NCBI RefSeq assembly: GCF_007830295.1
Contig: NZ_VLKC01000002.1
Location: forward strand, 3,788,341 to 3,852,340
DNA from: Sporomusa sp. KB1
GTDB taxonomy: Bacteria; Bacillota; Negativicutes; Sporomusales; Sporomusaceae
Direction: 5' to 3'
DNA: 64,000 nucleotides
This document shows, piece by piece, positions 25,232 to 33,560 of the stretch. Every line of letters starts with the position of its first letter. The stretch's first letter is position 1. The translations under genes were made by a program, and so were the position numbers. A model generated the notes under the pieces. The model ran no database searches, had not been told where the DNA came from, and worked only from the letters and a program-made list of their open reading frames with translations.

Positions 25232-25666
25232 ATGAAAAAAAACGTATGCAAAGCAATCCTGGGTTTATTCCTTTTACTGGCGGTCAGCATTCCGCAGCCG
25301 GCAGCAGCCTTCGACATCTTTATCGAAAATCCTTACAGTCAGACTATGTGGACCTCCCTCGTATACTATGAGGATGCGGCCGGCAAATGGGTAACCAGAG
25401 GCTGGTACAAGATTGAGGCCAACAGCACCAGACACCTGGAATTTCCCAGCTCCACCCAGAGGACCTTCCTCTATCTTCATGCCTATACCAGCGAGGCCTC
25501 CTGGGGCGGCATCGGCGAAGACGCAATAAAACGGACGGTCATTAAAGAAGGCTTCAAATATTATGACGGCGAATCCTGCCCGCCGGGCGGCAACCGCCGC
25601 CAGGTATCCTTCGACCGCCTGTATATGGAAAATGAAAGTACCGGCACCTTCTCCTGGGCTCCGTGA
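25232..25666 (+). CDS. Exported DUF1036-like protein, paralogue 2
   Basis: A 144-residue paralogue of the preceding gene, sharing ENPY.QT.WT..VY.ED..GKWVTRGWYK and the ending YYDGE.CPPG.NRRQV. The signal peptide ends after PAAA (about residue 27). GAAGAGGTG precedes ATG by 8 nt. Identity looks around 60-70 percent, so the duplication is not recent. The pair is bounded on both sides by copies of the 111-bp repeat in opposite orientation. Confidence 0.72.
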   Translation: MKKNVCKAILGLFLLLAVSIPQPAAAFDIFIENPYSQTMWTSLVYYEDAAGKWVTRGWYKIEANSTRHLEFPSSTQRTFLYLHAYTSEASWGGIGEDAIKRTVIKEGFKYYDGESCPPGGNRRQVSFDRLYMENESTGTFSWAP

Positions 25667-25718
25667 GGAAGATAAGACTACAAGCTGGATACGCGAGTCT
25701 GCCAAAGCCAAAGCCCGG

Positions 25719-25829
25719 TTTATCTTAGCGTTTGAGTTAAGACTCCCGTCTCTATAGGTGGCGTTAGTTCAGGTAGAATAGACTCTCCACCTGACCCCCG
25801 ATGTTTCAGCAAAGCTGAAACGAGTTCAC
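25719..25829 (-). repeat. 111-bp structured repeat, copy 2 (reverse orientation)
   Basis: Read on the minus strand it begins GTGAACTCGTTTCAGC and ends CTAAGATAAA, exactly 111 nt, like copy 3. It keeps the GTTTCAGC/GCTGAAAC hairpin, a TCAGGTGGAG hairpin and the GGGAGTCTTAACTC block. It lies 52 nt after the second DUF1036 gene. The 380 bp between that gene and the RND adaptor hold only this repeat and two hairpins. Confidence 0.85.
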
Positions 25830-25842
25830 TGATGGGTATCTG

Positions 25843-25885
25843 CCGGGAGGCCGCTGTAAACACAGGCGAGCCTCCCGGTTTGTTT
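25843..25885 (+). terminator. Hairpin terminator
   Basis: CCGGGAGG (25843-25850) pairs with CCTCCCGG (25871-25878) around a 20-nt loop, followed by a T/G-rich TTTGTTT. It probably ends transcription of the accessory block. Confidence 0.6.
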
Positions 25886-25919
25886 ACAAGCCGCTGTGAT
25901 GGTACAAATTTAAATGTTA

Positions 25920-25955
25920 GGGCTGCTTTTAAAGCAGCCCATTTTGGGTTTGTCT
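25920..25955 (+). terminator. Hairpin terminator
   Basis: A near-palindrome GGGCTGCTTTTAAAGCAGCCC (perfect stem) followed by ATTTTGGGTTTGT. It insulates the RND efflux genes from the accessory block. Confidence 0.6.
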
Positions 25956-26046
25956 GAATGTCCCGTAATTTATTTTATAAAGGCAGGAGAGAGTGGGGGT
26001 TTGTCGAATAGAAAGTGGGTATCAAAAAAATTGGAGGAATGAGCAG

Positions 26047-27180
26047 GTGGCAAGCAGGAAGAGAAGAGCAATTATCTTTGTATCTGTTATTGCAGTAGTC
26101 TTGGCTGGAATTGTCGGCTACCGAATTTATAGTAATACACAAGCAAGTAAAGAGCGGGCTGCGCGAGCATCCCAGGGGCAGGTAGTGGCGGTTGAAGTAG
26201 CAGCTATAACCAGACGGGATATTACGCCGGTTTTAACCTTTTCTGCTAGTCTTGAGCCGATATGGAGTGCAGATATTTCCAGTAAAGTGGACGGACGCAT
26301 CGAACAGCTTACGGTTGATGAAGGCGATACAGTTTCAGATGGTATGACAATAGCTATCCTGGACATGGGGGAGCTTTCGGCCCAGGTAGTTCAGGCTGAG
26401 GGGAATTTATTCCAGGCCAAAGCCAATCTTGAACAAGCCGAACTTGATCTTAGGCGAATGGAACCGCTTGCCAGCCAGGGCGCTGTCTCAGCGCAAACCC
26501 TTGATTCGGCCAGGACTAAGCGGGATTTGGCTGCTGGTCAGGTTCGCGCGGCTGAGGGGGCACTAGCCTTATATGATAGCAAACTTACAGGTGCTACGAT
26601 AAATTCACCGCGGAGCGGGGTAGTTGTTAAGCGCTATTTGCAATCAGGTTATTATGCCAAAGCAGGTACGGCTATTGTTAGCGTTGCTGATATTACCACG
26701 CTTTTGGCAAAAGCTACTGTTGGCGAGGCCGAGATTGCAAAGCTGACGCTGGGTGCACCTGTAAAAGTAAGGGTCGACGCTTTAGGCGGGCAGGAGTTTA
26801 GTGGAACAATTACCCGTCTGTCACCAGTAGCAGCAATGCCTTCGCGGACATTTATTGCGGAAATATCGATTCCTAATCCGCAAAGCATTTTGAAGGCAGG
26901 TATGTTTGCTAAGGTTGAGGTTCCTATTCAGATCCAGGCACAGGCGTTGGTGGTGCCGGAAACAGCGCTGGTAATGAAGGAAGATATCAAGACAGTTTAT
27001 GTACTTACGGCTGACAACAAAGTGCAGCAGCGGGCGCTTAAGCTGGGATTTGTTGGCGGCGGTTGGGCTGAGGTGCTTGACGGTGTTAACGACGGTGAGC
27101 AAATCGTTATTGCCGGTCAAAATAAACTGAGAGACGGTTCAATGGTCAAACTGGGGGCGCCTGGGGAGGCTGGCAAATAA
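26047..27180 (+). CDS. RND efflux periplasmic adaptor
   Basis: A 377-residue membrane fusion protein. GTG 26047 is 7 nt after GGAGGAA (26033-26039); an in-frame GTG at 25993 has no such site. There is one N-terminal membrane anchor (AIIFVSVIAVVLAGIVGYRI), then barrel-sandwich and lipoyl halves (VDGRIEQLTVDEGDTVSDGM; INSPRSGVVVKRYLQSGYYA) around a helical hairpin (QAEGNLFQAKANLEQAELDL), and a beta-barrel. It links the inner-membrane pump to an outer-membrane channel. The stop is immediately followed by the pump gene; no outer-membrane channel gene is in the window. Confidence 0.93.
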   Translation: MASRKRRAIIFVSVIAVVLAGIVGYRIYSNTQASKERAARASQGQVVAVEVAAITRRDITPVLTFSASLEPIWSADISSKVDGRIEQLTVDEGDTVSDGMTIAILDMGELSAQVVQAEGNLFQAKANLEQAELDLRRMEPLASQGAVSAQTLDSARTKRDLAAGQVRAAEGALALYDSKLTGATINSPRSGVVVKRYLQSGYYAKAGTAIVSVADITTLLAKATVGEAEIAKLTLGAPVKVRVDALGGQEFSGTITRLSPVAAMPSRTFIAEISIPNPQSILKAGMFAKVEVPIQIQAQALVVPETALVMKEDIKTVYVLTADNKVQQRALKLGFVGGGWAEVLDGVNDGEQIVIAGQNKLRDGSMVKLGAPGEAGK

Positions 27181-30100
27181 ATGATTGATATTTTTATAAA
27201 GCGCCCGGTATTTACTACCATGCTGGTTATGCTGCTGGTGGTATTCGGTCTTAACTCATATCCAAGTCTGGGTGTTGATCTTTATCCTGATGTGGAATTT
27301 CCCATTGTCTTAGTAAATGTTACTTATACAGGCGCTTCGCCGGAAGAGATGGAAAGTCTCATTACGAAGCCAATTGAAGATGCGGTAAGCTCAGTTGCGG
27401 GGATAAAGACGCTATCTTCCGTGTCACGAGAAGGGGTATCCCAGACGACCATTGAGTTTGAATTGGGTACAAACCCCAAAATGGCCGCCAATGATGTGCG
27501 CGAGAAGGTCGCCGGTGTCAGGAAGCGCCTGCCTGATGAAATTGATGAACCGGTAGTACAGCGGTTAGACATCACCGCTCAGTCGATTCTCAGCTTTAGT
27601 TTAGCCTCAGAGACGCGGTCACGGGGAGAAATCCGTAAAATTGCTGAAGATATTGTTAAAGATCAGCTCCAACAGGTAGAAGGGGTGGCTGAGGTCAGTA
27701 TTTATGGTGCTGCCCTAAGAGAAATACAGATATTGGCTGATCCGCCTAAGCTTGAAGCCTATGGTGTTTCATTACAGCAATTAATTGATGCGGTTAATAA
27801 TAATAATGTCAATACGCCTGGTGGGCATGTTAAGGAACAGGGTATTGAGCTAACTGTTAGAACTATTGGCAAATATAAAAGTGTTGATGATATTAAACGC
27901 ATTGTTGTTCTCAATCAGCAAGGCCGTTTGGTGCATCTGCAGGATGTGGCCAGTGTAACAGATACCTGGGCAGAAGAACGAACCTATGCGGCAACCAATG
28001 GCGTACCAAGTGTAATTATTACTATTCAGAAGCAGTCAGGTACTAACACGGTAGGGGTTGCTGAAAAAGTAAAACAGTCGATGCAGCAGTTAGAGCAAAA
28101 TGTGTTGCCCCCTGATATGAAAGTAACCAAAGTACGGGACAACTCTGTTTATATTAGAGACAGCGTTGATGATGTCATGGTGTCGATAGTGTTTGGCGGT
28201 TTGTTGGCGGTAGCGATTACCTTCCTGTTTTTGCGTAATACGCGAGCTACGATAATTGGTGCTATAGCCATTCCGACTTCGATTATATCGACCTTCTTTT
28301 TGATGAGGGTCATGAATTTTACCCTTAACAATATGTCGCTGATGGGGCTTAGTCTGGCTGTGGGAATTCTCATTGACGATGCTATCGTTATTGTTGAAAA
28401 TATTTTCCGTCACATGGAGCAAGGCAAAAGTCCGCTGTCGGCAGCTCGCGAAGGCACAAAAGAGATTTCTCTGGCTGTTTTGGCGACAACCTTCTCAATT
28501 CTTGCCGTATTTGTGCCTGTAGGTACCATGGGCGAGATTATTGGTCAGTATTTTAAGCAGTTTGGCTTAACGATAGCTTTTGCTGTAGCCTTTTCTCTAT
28601 TTGTAGCCTTTACGCTTACGCCAATGTTGTCGGCGTATTGGTTAAAAACCGGTCATGCTGGACAAGGCCGCCGGATAGGCTGGCTGGAGTCGATACTGGA
28701 TAAGTGGGAGCAAGGCTTTGAAGCTTTCCGCCGCTACTACCGGGAAGTGTTGTATTGGGCGCTGCAGCGGCCGAAAAAACTGGTAGCACTGGCTATCCTA
28801 TCGCTGCTGCTTAATGCATTATTAATGCCTTTCTTAGGTTCCGAGTTTCAGCCTACCTATGACTCAGGAGAATTTAATATCAATCTGATAGCACCATCAG
28901 GAACATCCATTGAGCGGAATAAAGAATTAGTGGCCCAGGTTGAGAAAGAGGTTATGGCTATTCCTGAATTAGAATCAGCCTACCTGGTTGTTGGTGTCAA
29001 TCGTCAGGTGTACCGTTCAATGATTGGTGTACGTTTGATTGATTCAGGCAATCGTTCCCGCTCTATGATGCAGATTATGGATTCGCTTCGCAGCAAGTTC
29101 CGCAATATTAATGGGTTGAAGGTTAATGTGTCAACAGGTCAAAGTGTGGGTAAGGGCGACTCTCGTCCAGTGCAAATCGCTTTACGCGGGCCAGAGTTAG
29201 ATATACTGAATATGTATGCAAATACACTGGCTGAAAAGATAAAACAAATTCCCGGTACAACTGATGTAGACATATCCAGTGAGCAATCAGAACCAGAGGT
29301 ACAGGTGAAACTTGATCCAGCCCGGTTGGGTGATGTTGGACTTGACGCGACAACTGCCGGTAATGCTGTGCAAACTGCTTTTCTGGGTGACACTGCCAAA
29401 AACCAATATAATGTGGCTGACAGTGATTACGATATCCGGGTGCAACTGAAGCAGTCCAATCGACTGAGCTTGGACGATGTGGCAAATCTGCGAATTAGTG
29501 GCAAAAATGGTTTCGTGCGCTTGGGTGATATTGCCGAAGTTAAGTTGTCGTCAGGTCCGACGCAGGTCGATCGTGAAGACCGCCAACGTCAGGTAATTGT
29601 CTATGCCAATGCGGTAGGAGCTTCGTCTGGGGAGGTAATTAATAAAGTAAAAGAGCTTATCCCCGGTCTTAATTTACCAATGGGTTATACCCACAAGCTG
29701 GTAGGGCAAGCACAAATGATGGAAAACTCGTTTAAAGAGATTTCCAAAGCACTCTTATTGGCAGTAATCCTTATTTACATGGTTTTAGCGGCAGAGTTTG
29801 AAAGCTTTATTCATCCGCTGATAATTATGTTATCATTACCATTTTCGTTGATTGGAGCGATAGTAGGGTTGTTACTTGTGGGCAGTACTGTTAACATGAT
29901 GTCTCTGATTGGCGTGATTATGCTGATGGGCCTGGTAACTAAAAATGCTATTTTGCTGGTTGATTATACGAATCAGCTCAGACAGCAGGGAATGCCTATT
30001 GTTGATGCGCTGGTAGAGGCCGGGTCAGTACGGCTGCGCCCCATTTTAATGACAACAATGGCCATGATTTTTGGCATGGCACCGATTGCACTCGGTATTG

Positions 30101-30273
30101 GTGCAGGTGCTGAAATTCGTTCATCGATGGGGGTAGCGTTAATTGGTGGTTTAATAACATCAACCTTCCTGACTTTGGTCATTATCCCGCTGGTGTATTT
30201 GCTAGTTGATAGGCTGCAAAATTATTTTAGACCAGTTAAACCGGATATAACAGAAAGAAGCCCTAGCGTGTAA
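27181..30273 (+). CDS. RND family multidrug/metabolite efflux pump (AcrB/HAE1 type)
   Basis: A 1030-residue proton-driven inner-membrane transporter, with no gap after the adaptor gene. Start MIDIFIKRPVFTTMLVMLLV is typical. There are twelve transmembrane helices in two repeats, each followed by a large periplasmic loop. In TM4 the proton-relay motif GLSLAVGILIDDAIVIVENI holds the Asp-Asp pair, and the TM10 equivalent region contains VTKNAILLVDYTNQLRQQG. Length fits the family. Substrates cannot be predicted. A hairpin terminator overlaps the last codons. Confidence 0.94.
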   Translation: MIDIFIKRPVFTTMLVMLLVVFGLNSYPSLGVDLYPDVEFPIVLVNVTYTGASPEEMESLITKPIEDAVSSVAGIKTLSSVSREGVSQTTIEFELGTNPKMAANDVREKVAGVRKRLPDEIDEPVVQRLDITAQSILSFSLASETRSRGEIRKIAEDIVKDQLQQVEGVAEVSIYGAALREIQILADPPKLEAYGVSLQQLIDAVNNNNVNTPGGHVKEQGIELTVRTIGKYKSVDDIKRIVVLNQQGRLVHLQDVASVTDTWAEERTYAATNGVPSVIITIQKQSGTNTVGVAEKVKQSMQQLEQNVLPPDMKVTKVRDNSVYIRDSVDDVMVSIVFGGLLAVAITFLFLRNTRATIIGAIAIPTSIISTFFLMRVMNFTLNNMSLMGLSLAVGILIDDAIVIVENIFRHMEQGKSPLSAAREGTKEISLAVLATTFSILAVFVPVGTMGEIIGQYFKQFGLTIAFAVAFSLFVAFTLTPMLSAYWLKTGHAGQGRRIGWLESILDKWEQGFEAFRRYYREVLYWALQRPKKLVALAILSLLLNALLMPFLGSEFQPTYDSGEFNINLIAPSGTSIERNKELVAQVEKEVMAIPELESAYLVVGVNRQVYRSMIGVRLIDSGNRSRSMMQIMDSLRSKFRNINGLKVNVSTGQSVGKGDSRPVQIALRGPELDILNMYANTLAEKIKQIPGTTDVDISSEQSEPEVQVKLDPARLGDVGLDATTAGNAVQTAFLGDTAKNQYNVADSDYDIRVQLKQSNRLSLDDVANLRISGKNGFVRLGDIAEVKLSSGPTQVDREDRQRQVIVYANAVGASSGEVINKVKELIPGLNLPMGYTHKLVGQAQMMENSFKEISKALLLAVILIYMVLAAEFESFIHPLIIMLSLPFSLIGAIVGLLLVGSTVNMMSLIGVIMLMGLVTKNAILLVDYTNQLRQQGMPIVDALVEAGSVRLRPILMTTMAMIFGMAPIALGIGAGAEIRSSMGVALIGGLITSTFLTLVIIPLVYLLVDRLQNYFRPVKPDITERSPSV

Positions 30274-30288
30274 TGCTAGGGCTTTTTC
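30259..30288 (+). terminator. Intrinsic terminator overlapping the RND stop codon
   Basis: AGCCCTAGC (30259-30267) and GCTAGGGCT (30275-30283) flank the TAA stop and are followed by five T. It also faces the end of the minus-strand gene and may serve both. Confidence 0.85.
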
Positions 30289-30291
30289 CTA

Positions 30292-30576
30292 TTATGCTAA
30301 TGACCAGCCTTCAATAACAAGCTTTTTGAATCCCAAAAAATTACTAAGCGTAATGGTCAGCGGTATTGCAGGCAGTTCATGCGGGATATAAACCATAATT
30401 CCCTGAATTTCTTCGCAACTGTAATTGTGAGGGTCATGTGGCTGTCCGAGGCGTACAGACGGGCTTTCACGGATATCGATGCAGCAGCTAATAACCTGAA
30501 ATAGTTCAAGATATACCGGTTTGCCGTGGGACTTAATATATTCAAGAGCCTTGTCAGTTATTGTAAGCGTTGCCAT
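30292..30576 (-). CDS. CC/Se motif family protein
   Basis: A 94-residue minus-strand gene; ATG 30574-30576 follows GGAGG by 8 nt. The sequence MATLTITDKALEYIKSHGKP, then YLELFQVISCCIDIRESPSV, matches my recollection of the CC/Se-motif (seleno)protein family, in which one of the two adjacent Cys is selenocysteine in some members. Here both are ordinary Cys codons. The fold resembles small HesB-like domains. Function unknown. Convergent with the RND operon. Confidence 0.65.
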   Translation of the reverse strand: MATLTITDKALEYIKSHGKPVYLELFQVISCCIDIRESPSVRLGQPHDPHNYSCEEIQGIMVYIPHELPAIPLTITLSNFLGFKKLVIEGWSLA

Positions 30577-30753
30577 CAAAGGGGCCTCCTTTACTATTTT
30601 GCTACAACTATTCGGTAGTAAGGGCTAATATCCTCCTAACAAAGAGTTTTTAAAACTCTGCGGCGGCTTTACTGTTTGATAGTGACATAATATTTGGAAA
30701 CTGAATAGTATACATTGTAATGTGTGAGATGCGCCGCCTTAGGGGGGATGATA

Positions 30754-31212
30754 TTGTTTAACCGGACAGAAGCCGTGAATAATCTACTGGCATTGATGAG
30801 ACTGCAAAATAGTTATATTCATGAACTAAGCAAGCTAATATATGCCGCCGCTACTGATTTGACGTTGGCTAATAATCAGGAATTCACCAAGTTTGTTGCC
30901 AATTTTTTTGAATTTGCTCATTATCACTACAACAGTGAAGGCTACAGCCAAGCTGCGCAGTTGGTACAAATCTACCATTATATTTTATTGGAGCGATTGC
31001 TGGATAGTCAAGTTTTAGTTGCTGCTGAACAAATGGAACTTGCCATTAGCCATCTGGAGATGGCTGTTCGGGAGATGCAGGCTAGGTTTCATCCGCAAAT
31101 AATTCTGCTAAATCAGGGGATTCTACTAATGGAAGAAACTCAGTTAAAAATTATTGAGAGCCTGGAAGAACTTTTGGAACGATCTCAGCCTGTTCCCAAA
31201 TTGCAGAATTAG
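30754..31212 (+). CDS. Hypothetical helical protein
   Basis: A 152-residue soluble protein. The start is taken as TTG 30754, six nt after a G-run (30742-30747); ATG 30748 is adjacent to that run and also possible. The sequence is almost entirely helical (NRTEAVNNLLALMRLQNSYI; AAEQMELAISHLEMAVREMQ), with no signal peptide or membrane segment. I do not recognise the family. Upstream 30580-30745 shows an AGAGTTTTTAAAACTCT palindrome, a possible operator or leader hairpin. Confidence 0.6.
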   Translation: MFNRTEAVNNLLALMRLQNSYIHELSKLIYAAATDLTLANNQEFTKFVANFFEFAHYHYNSEGYSQAAQLVQIYHYILLERLLDSQVLVAAEQMELAISHLEMAVREMQARFHPQIILLNQGILLMEETQLKIIESLEELLERSQPVPKLQN

Positions 31213-31260
31213 AAAAAAGTTTGTGAAAAACAGGATTTTTACTATTGCTATGGAATACTT

Positions 31261-31299
31261 ATAAAGACATAATGCCCGTAGAGGACATTATGTCTTTAT
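31261..31299 (+). other. Perfect 14-bp stem-loop, possible terminator or operator
   Basis: ATAAAGACATAATG and CATTATGTCTTTAT flank an 11-nt loop. There is no T-run beyond the stem itself. It lies between the helical protein and larB and could end the former's transcript or be a binding site for a dimeric regulator of larBC. Confidence 0.5.
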
Positions 31300-31406
31300 G
31301 CTATTATATAACAGCGAGTACTTTAAAAAGGAAGAACGAGGGGGCTTTATTGCCATTAGGGCTCAGAGATGCTATTATGCAAAAAGGAAGGTTTTGAGGT
31401 GTAAAA

Positions 31407-32159
31407 ATGGATATAGATTATGTGAGTCACCTGTTTAAGGAGTTTAAAGCAGGCGATCTGACACTTGACGAAGCTCTGGACAAGCTAAAAATACTGCCTT
31501 ATGAAGATTTGGAATTTGCTAAGCTGGATCATCATCGACTGTTGCGCCAAGGGTTTGCGGAGGTTGTTTTTTGTCAGGGGAAAACAGTGGAGCAGGTACA
31601 AGTTATTATGGAAAGGCTGGCTGGGTATAATCACAGTATTTTGGCGACAAGGGCTACTAAACAGATGTATGATGCGGTAAAGCAAGTCGTGACTGATGCT
31701 CAGTATCATGAATTGGCACGGCTTATTACTGTTGAACGGCAGAAACCGCCAGTAGATAAGGAACGGTTTATTTTGGTTCTGAGTGCCGGAACCAGCGATA
31801 TTCCGGTAGCTGAGGAAGCTGCCATTACTGCTGAAATGATGGGCAATGAAGTGAAAAGGGTGTATGATGTTGGAGTGGCGGGTATTCACCGGTTGCTTGA
31901 TCAGCACCAGTTGATTGAACAAGCCAATGTACTTGTGGTGGTAGCCGGCATGGAAGGTGCGCTGGCAAGTGTTATCGGTGGTTTGGCGGCCAAACCGGTT
32001 ATTGCTGTGCCGACAAGTATTGGTTATGGTGCAAGTTTCGGCGGCCTGGCGGCTTTGTTAAGTATGCTTAATAGCTGTGCAGCCGGAGTGGCTGTTGTTA
32101 ATATTGATAATGGTTTTGGTGCAGGCCGGATGGCCAGCATGATTAACCACATGAGGTGA
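31407..32159 (+). CDS. larB: Nickel pincer cofactor biosynthesis protein LarB
   Basis: A 250-residue enzyme that carboxylates and hydrolyses nicotinic acid adenine dinucleotide to start the nickel-pincer nucleotide cofactor. The N-terminal third is LarB-specific (LFKEFKAGDLTLDEALDKLK). From about 120 it resembles PurE: LSAGTSDIPVAEEAAITAEM, VAGMEGALASVIGGLAAKPV and AVPTSIGYGASFGGLAALLS. Complete. It is followed by larC after 10 nt. No larA or larE is in the window. Confidence 0.93.
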   Translation: MDIDYVSHLFKEFKAGDLTLDEALDKLKILPYEDLEFAKLDHHRLLRQGFAEVVFCQGKTVEQVQVIMERLAGYNHSILATRATKQMYDAVKQVVTDAQYHELARLITVERQKPPVDKERFILVLSAGTSDIPVAEEAAITAEMMGNEVKRVYDVGVAGIHRLLDQHQLIEQANVLVVVAGMEGALASVIGGLAAKPVIAVPTSIGYGASFGGLAALLSMLNSCAAGVAVVNIDNGFGAGRMASMINHMR

Positions 32160-32169
32160 GTACCATACT

Positions 32170-33378
32170 ATGGATATAAAATGTAATGCCATTTATCTTG
32201 ACTGTTTTGCCGGTATTAGTGGTAATATGCTGCTTGGAGCGTTGCTTGATGCCGGTGCACCAGTAGAATTATTGCGGGCTGAACTGGCCAAACTGGCAGT
32301 AACAGGGTATCAGTTGAACTTGTCAAGGGTTGATAAAGGTGGTATTAACGCCTTTTATCTGGATGTTCAGGTTGATGAAGCGGTACAAGAACATCGTAAT
32401 TTAGCTGATATAATTGCTATTATTGAACAGTCCACTCTCAAACCTGCTGTAAAGGAAAGCAGTAAAGCTATATTTACTCGTTTGGCTCAGGCTGAAGCCA
32501 AAGTCCATGGGATGCCGCTTGATGAAATTCATTTTCATGAGGTTGGCGCAGTAGATTCCATTGTTGATATTGTTGGCATTGCGTGGGCTCTTGATTATCT
32601 CCACATTGAACATATATATGCCTCGCGGCTTCGTGTTGGCAGTGGTTTCGTTACGTGCTGTCACGGGCTTATTCCAGTTCCTGCACCGGCTACTGCCGAA
32701 CTGTTGCATGGCATTCCTTATTATCCGGGTGATATTGAGAAGGAACTGGTAACGCCGACTGGAGCTGCTGTCTTAGCGACACTTGGTACTGGTTTTGGCA
32801 GCATGCCGGCTGGTTTTATTAGCAGCAAGATTGGGTATGGTGCCGGTACCTGGAATATTGCTATTCCTAATGTTTTGCGCCTCTACTTAGGAGAGGTAAC
32901 AGCCACGGGCGAAAATAGGCAGGATGAAAATCCAAAAGATGAACAATTTTTAGTAATTGAGACCAATATTGACGATCAAACTCCCGAAATCTATGGGTAT
33001 ATAATGGATAGATTATTTGCCGTTGGCGCCTTGGATGTCTGGCTAACCCCCATTATTATGAAAAAGAATCGGCCTGCAACCAAATTATCGGTACTGGTTG
33101 CTCCCAATTGTCAAAATAAGGTCGCAGAAATAATCCTGCAGGAAACAACATCTATTGGTATGCGCTTTTATCCGGTAGCAAGAACGATGGCTGACCGTGA
33201 ATTTATTGTTATCGGATTACCCTGGGGGGATGTCCAGGTAAAAGTCAGTTCTTATCAGGGCAAAATATGCAATGTTGCGCCTGAATACGAGGACTGTCGA
33301 AAAATTGCGGAGAAGACGGGAATACCGCTTAAGGTAATCCAGCAGCTGGCATTAAAAGAAGCCATGTCAGTTTGTTAA
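32170..33378 (+). CDS. larC: Nickel insertion protein LarC
   Basis: A 402-residue CTP-dependent cyclometallase that inserts Ni into the pincer cofactor. It begins with YLDCFAGISGNMLLGALLDA and has the FHEVGAVDSIVDIVGIAWAL motif, a His-rich metal site region, and the C-terminal half (ETNIDDQTPEIYGYIMDRLF). It is a single uninterrupted frame, unlike Lactobacillus larC, which needs a programmed frameshift between larC1 and larC2. Cotranscribed with larB. Confidence 0.93.
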   Translation: MDIKCNAIYLDCFAGISGNMLLGALLDAGAPVELLRAELAKLAVTGYQLNLSRVDKGGINAFYLDVQVDEAVQEHRNLADIIAIIEQSTLKPAVKESSKAIFTRLAQAEAKVHGMPLDEIHFHEVGAVDSIVDIVGIAWALDYLHIEHIYASRLRVGSGFVTCCHGLIPVPAPATAELLHGIPYYPGDIEKELVTPTGAAVLATLGTGFGSMPAGFISSKIGYGAGTWNIAIPNVLRLYLGEVTATGENRQDENPKDEQFLVIETNIDDQTPEIYGYIMDRLFAVGALDVWLTPIIMKKNRPATKLSVLVAPNCQNKVAEIILQETTSIGMRFYPVARTMADREFIVIGLPWGDVQVKVSSYQGKICNVAPEYEDCRKIAEKTGIPLKVIQQLALKEAMSVC

Positions 33379-33560
33379 AGGTATTTAAGTATGAAAAGAT
33401 GAATTAAGCCAGGTTTATAGGCTGTAGTTTAAGACTTTTAAGCAGATATAAAGGAATTTGCCAATTTGTTAGCAGGAAAAACTGAAAATATGTAAAACTA
33501 TAATTGTTAATATTGTAACTTTCATAATTACATAAATGGTTCGCAGGGGAGGGAAGAAGC

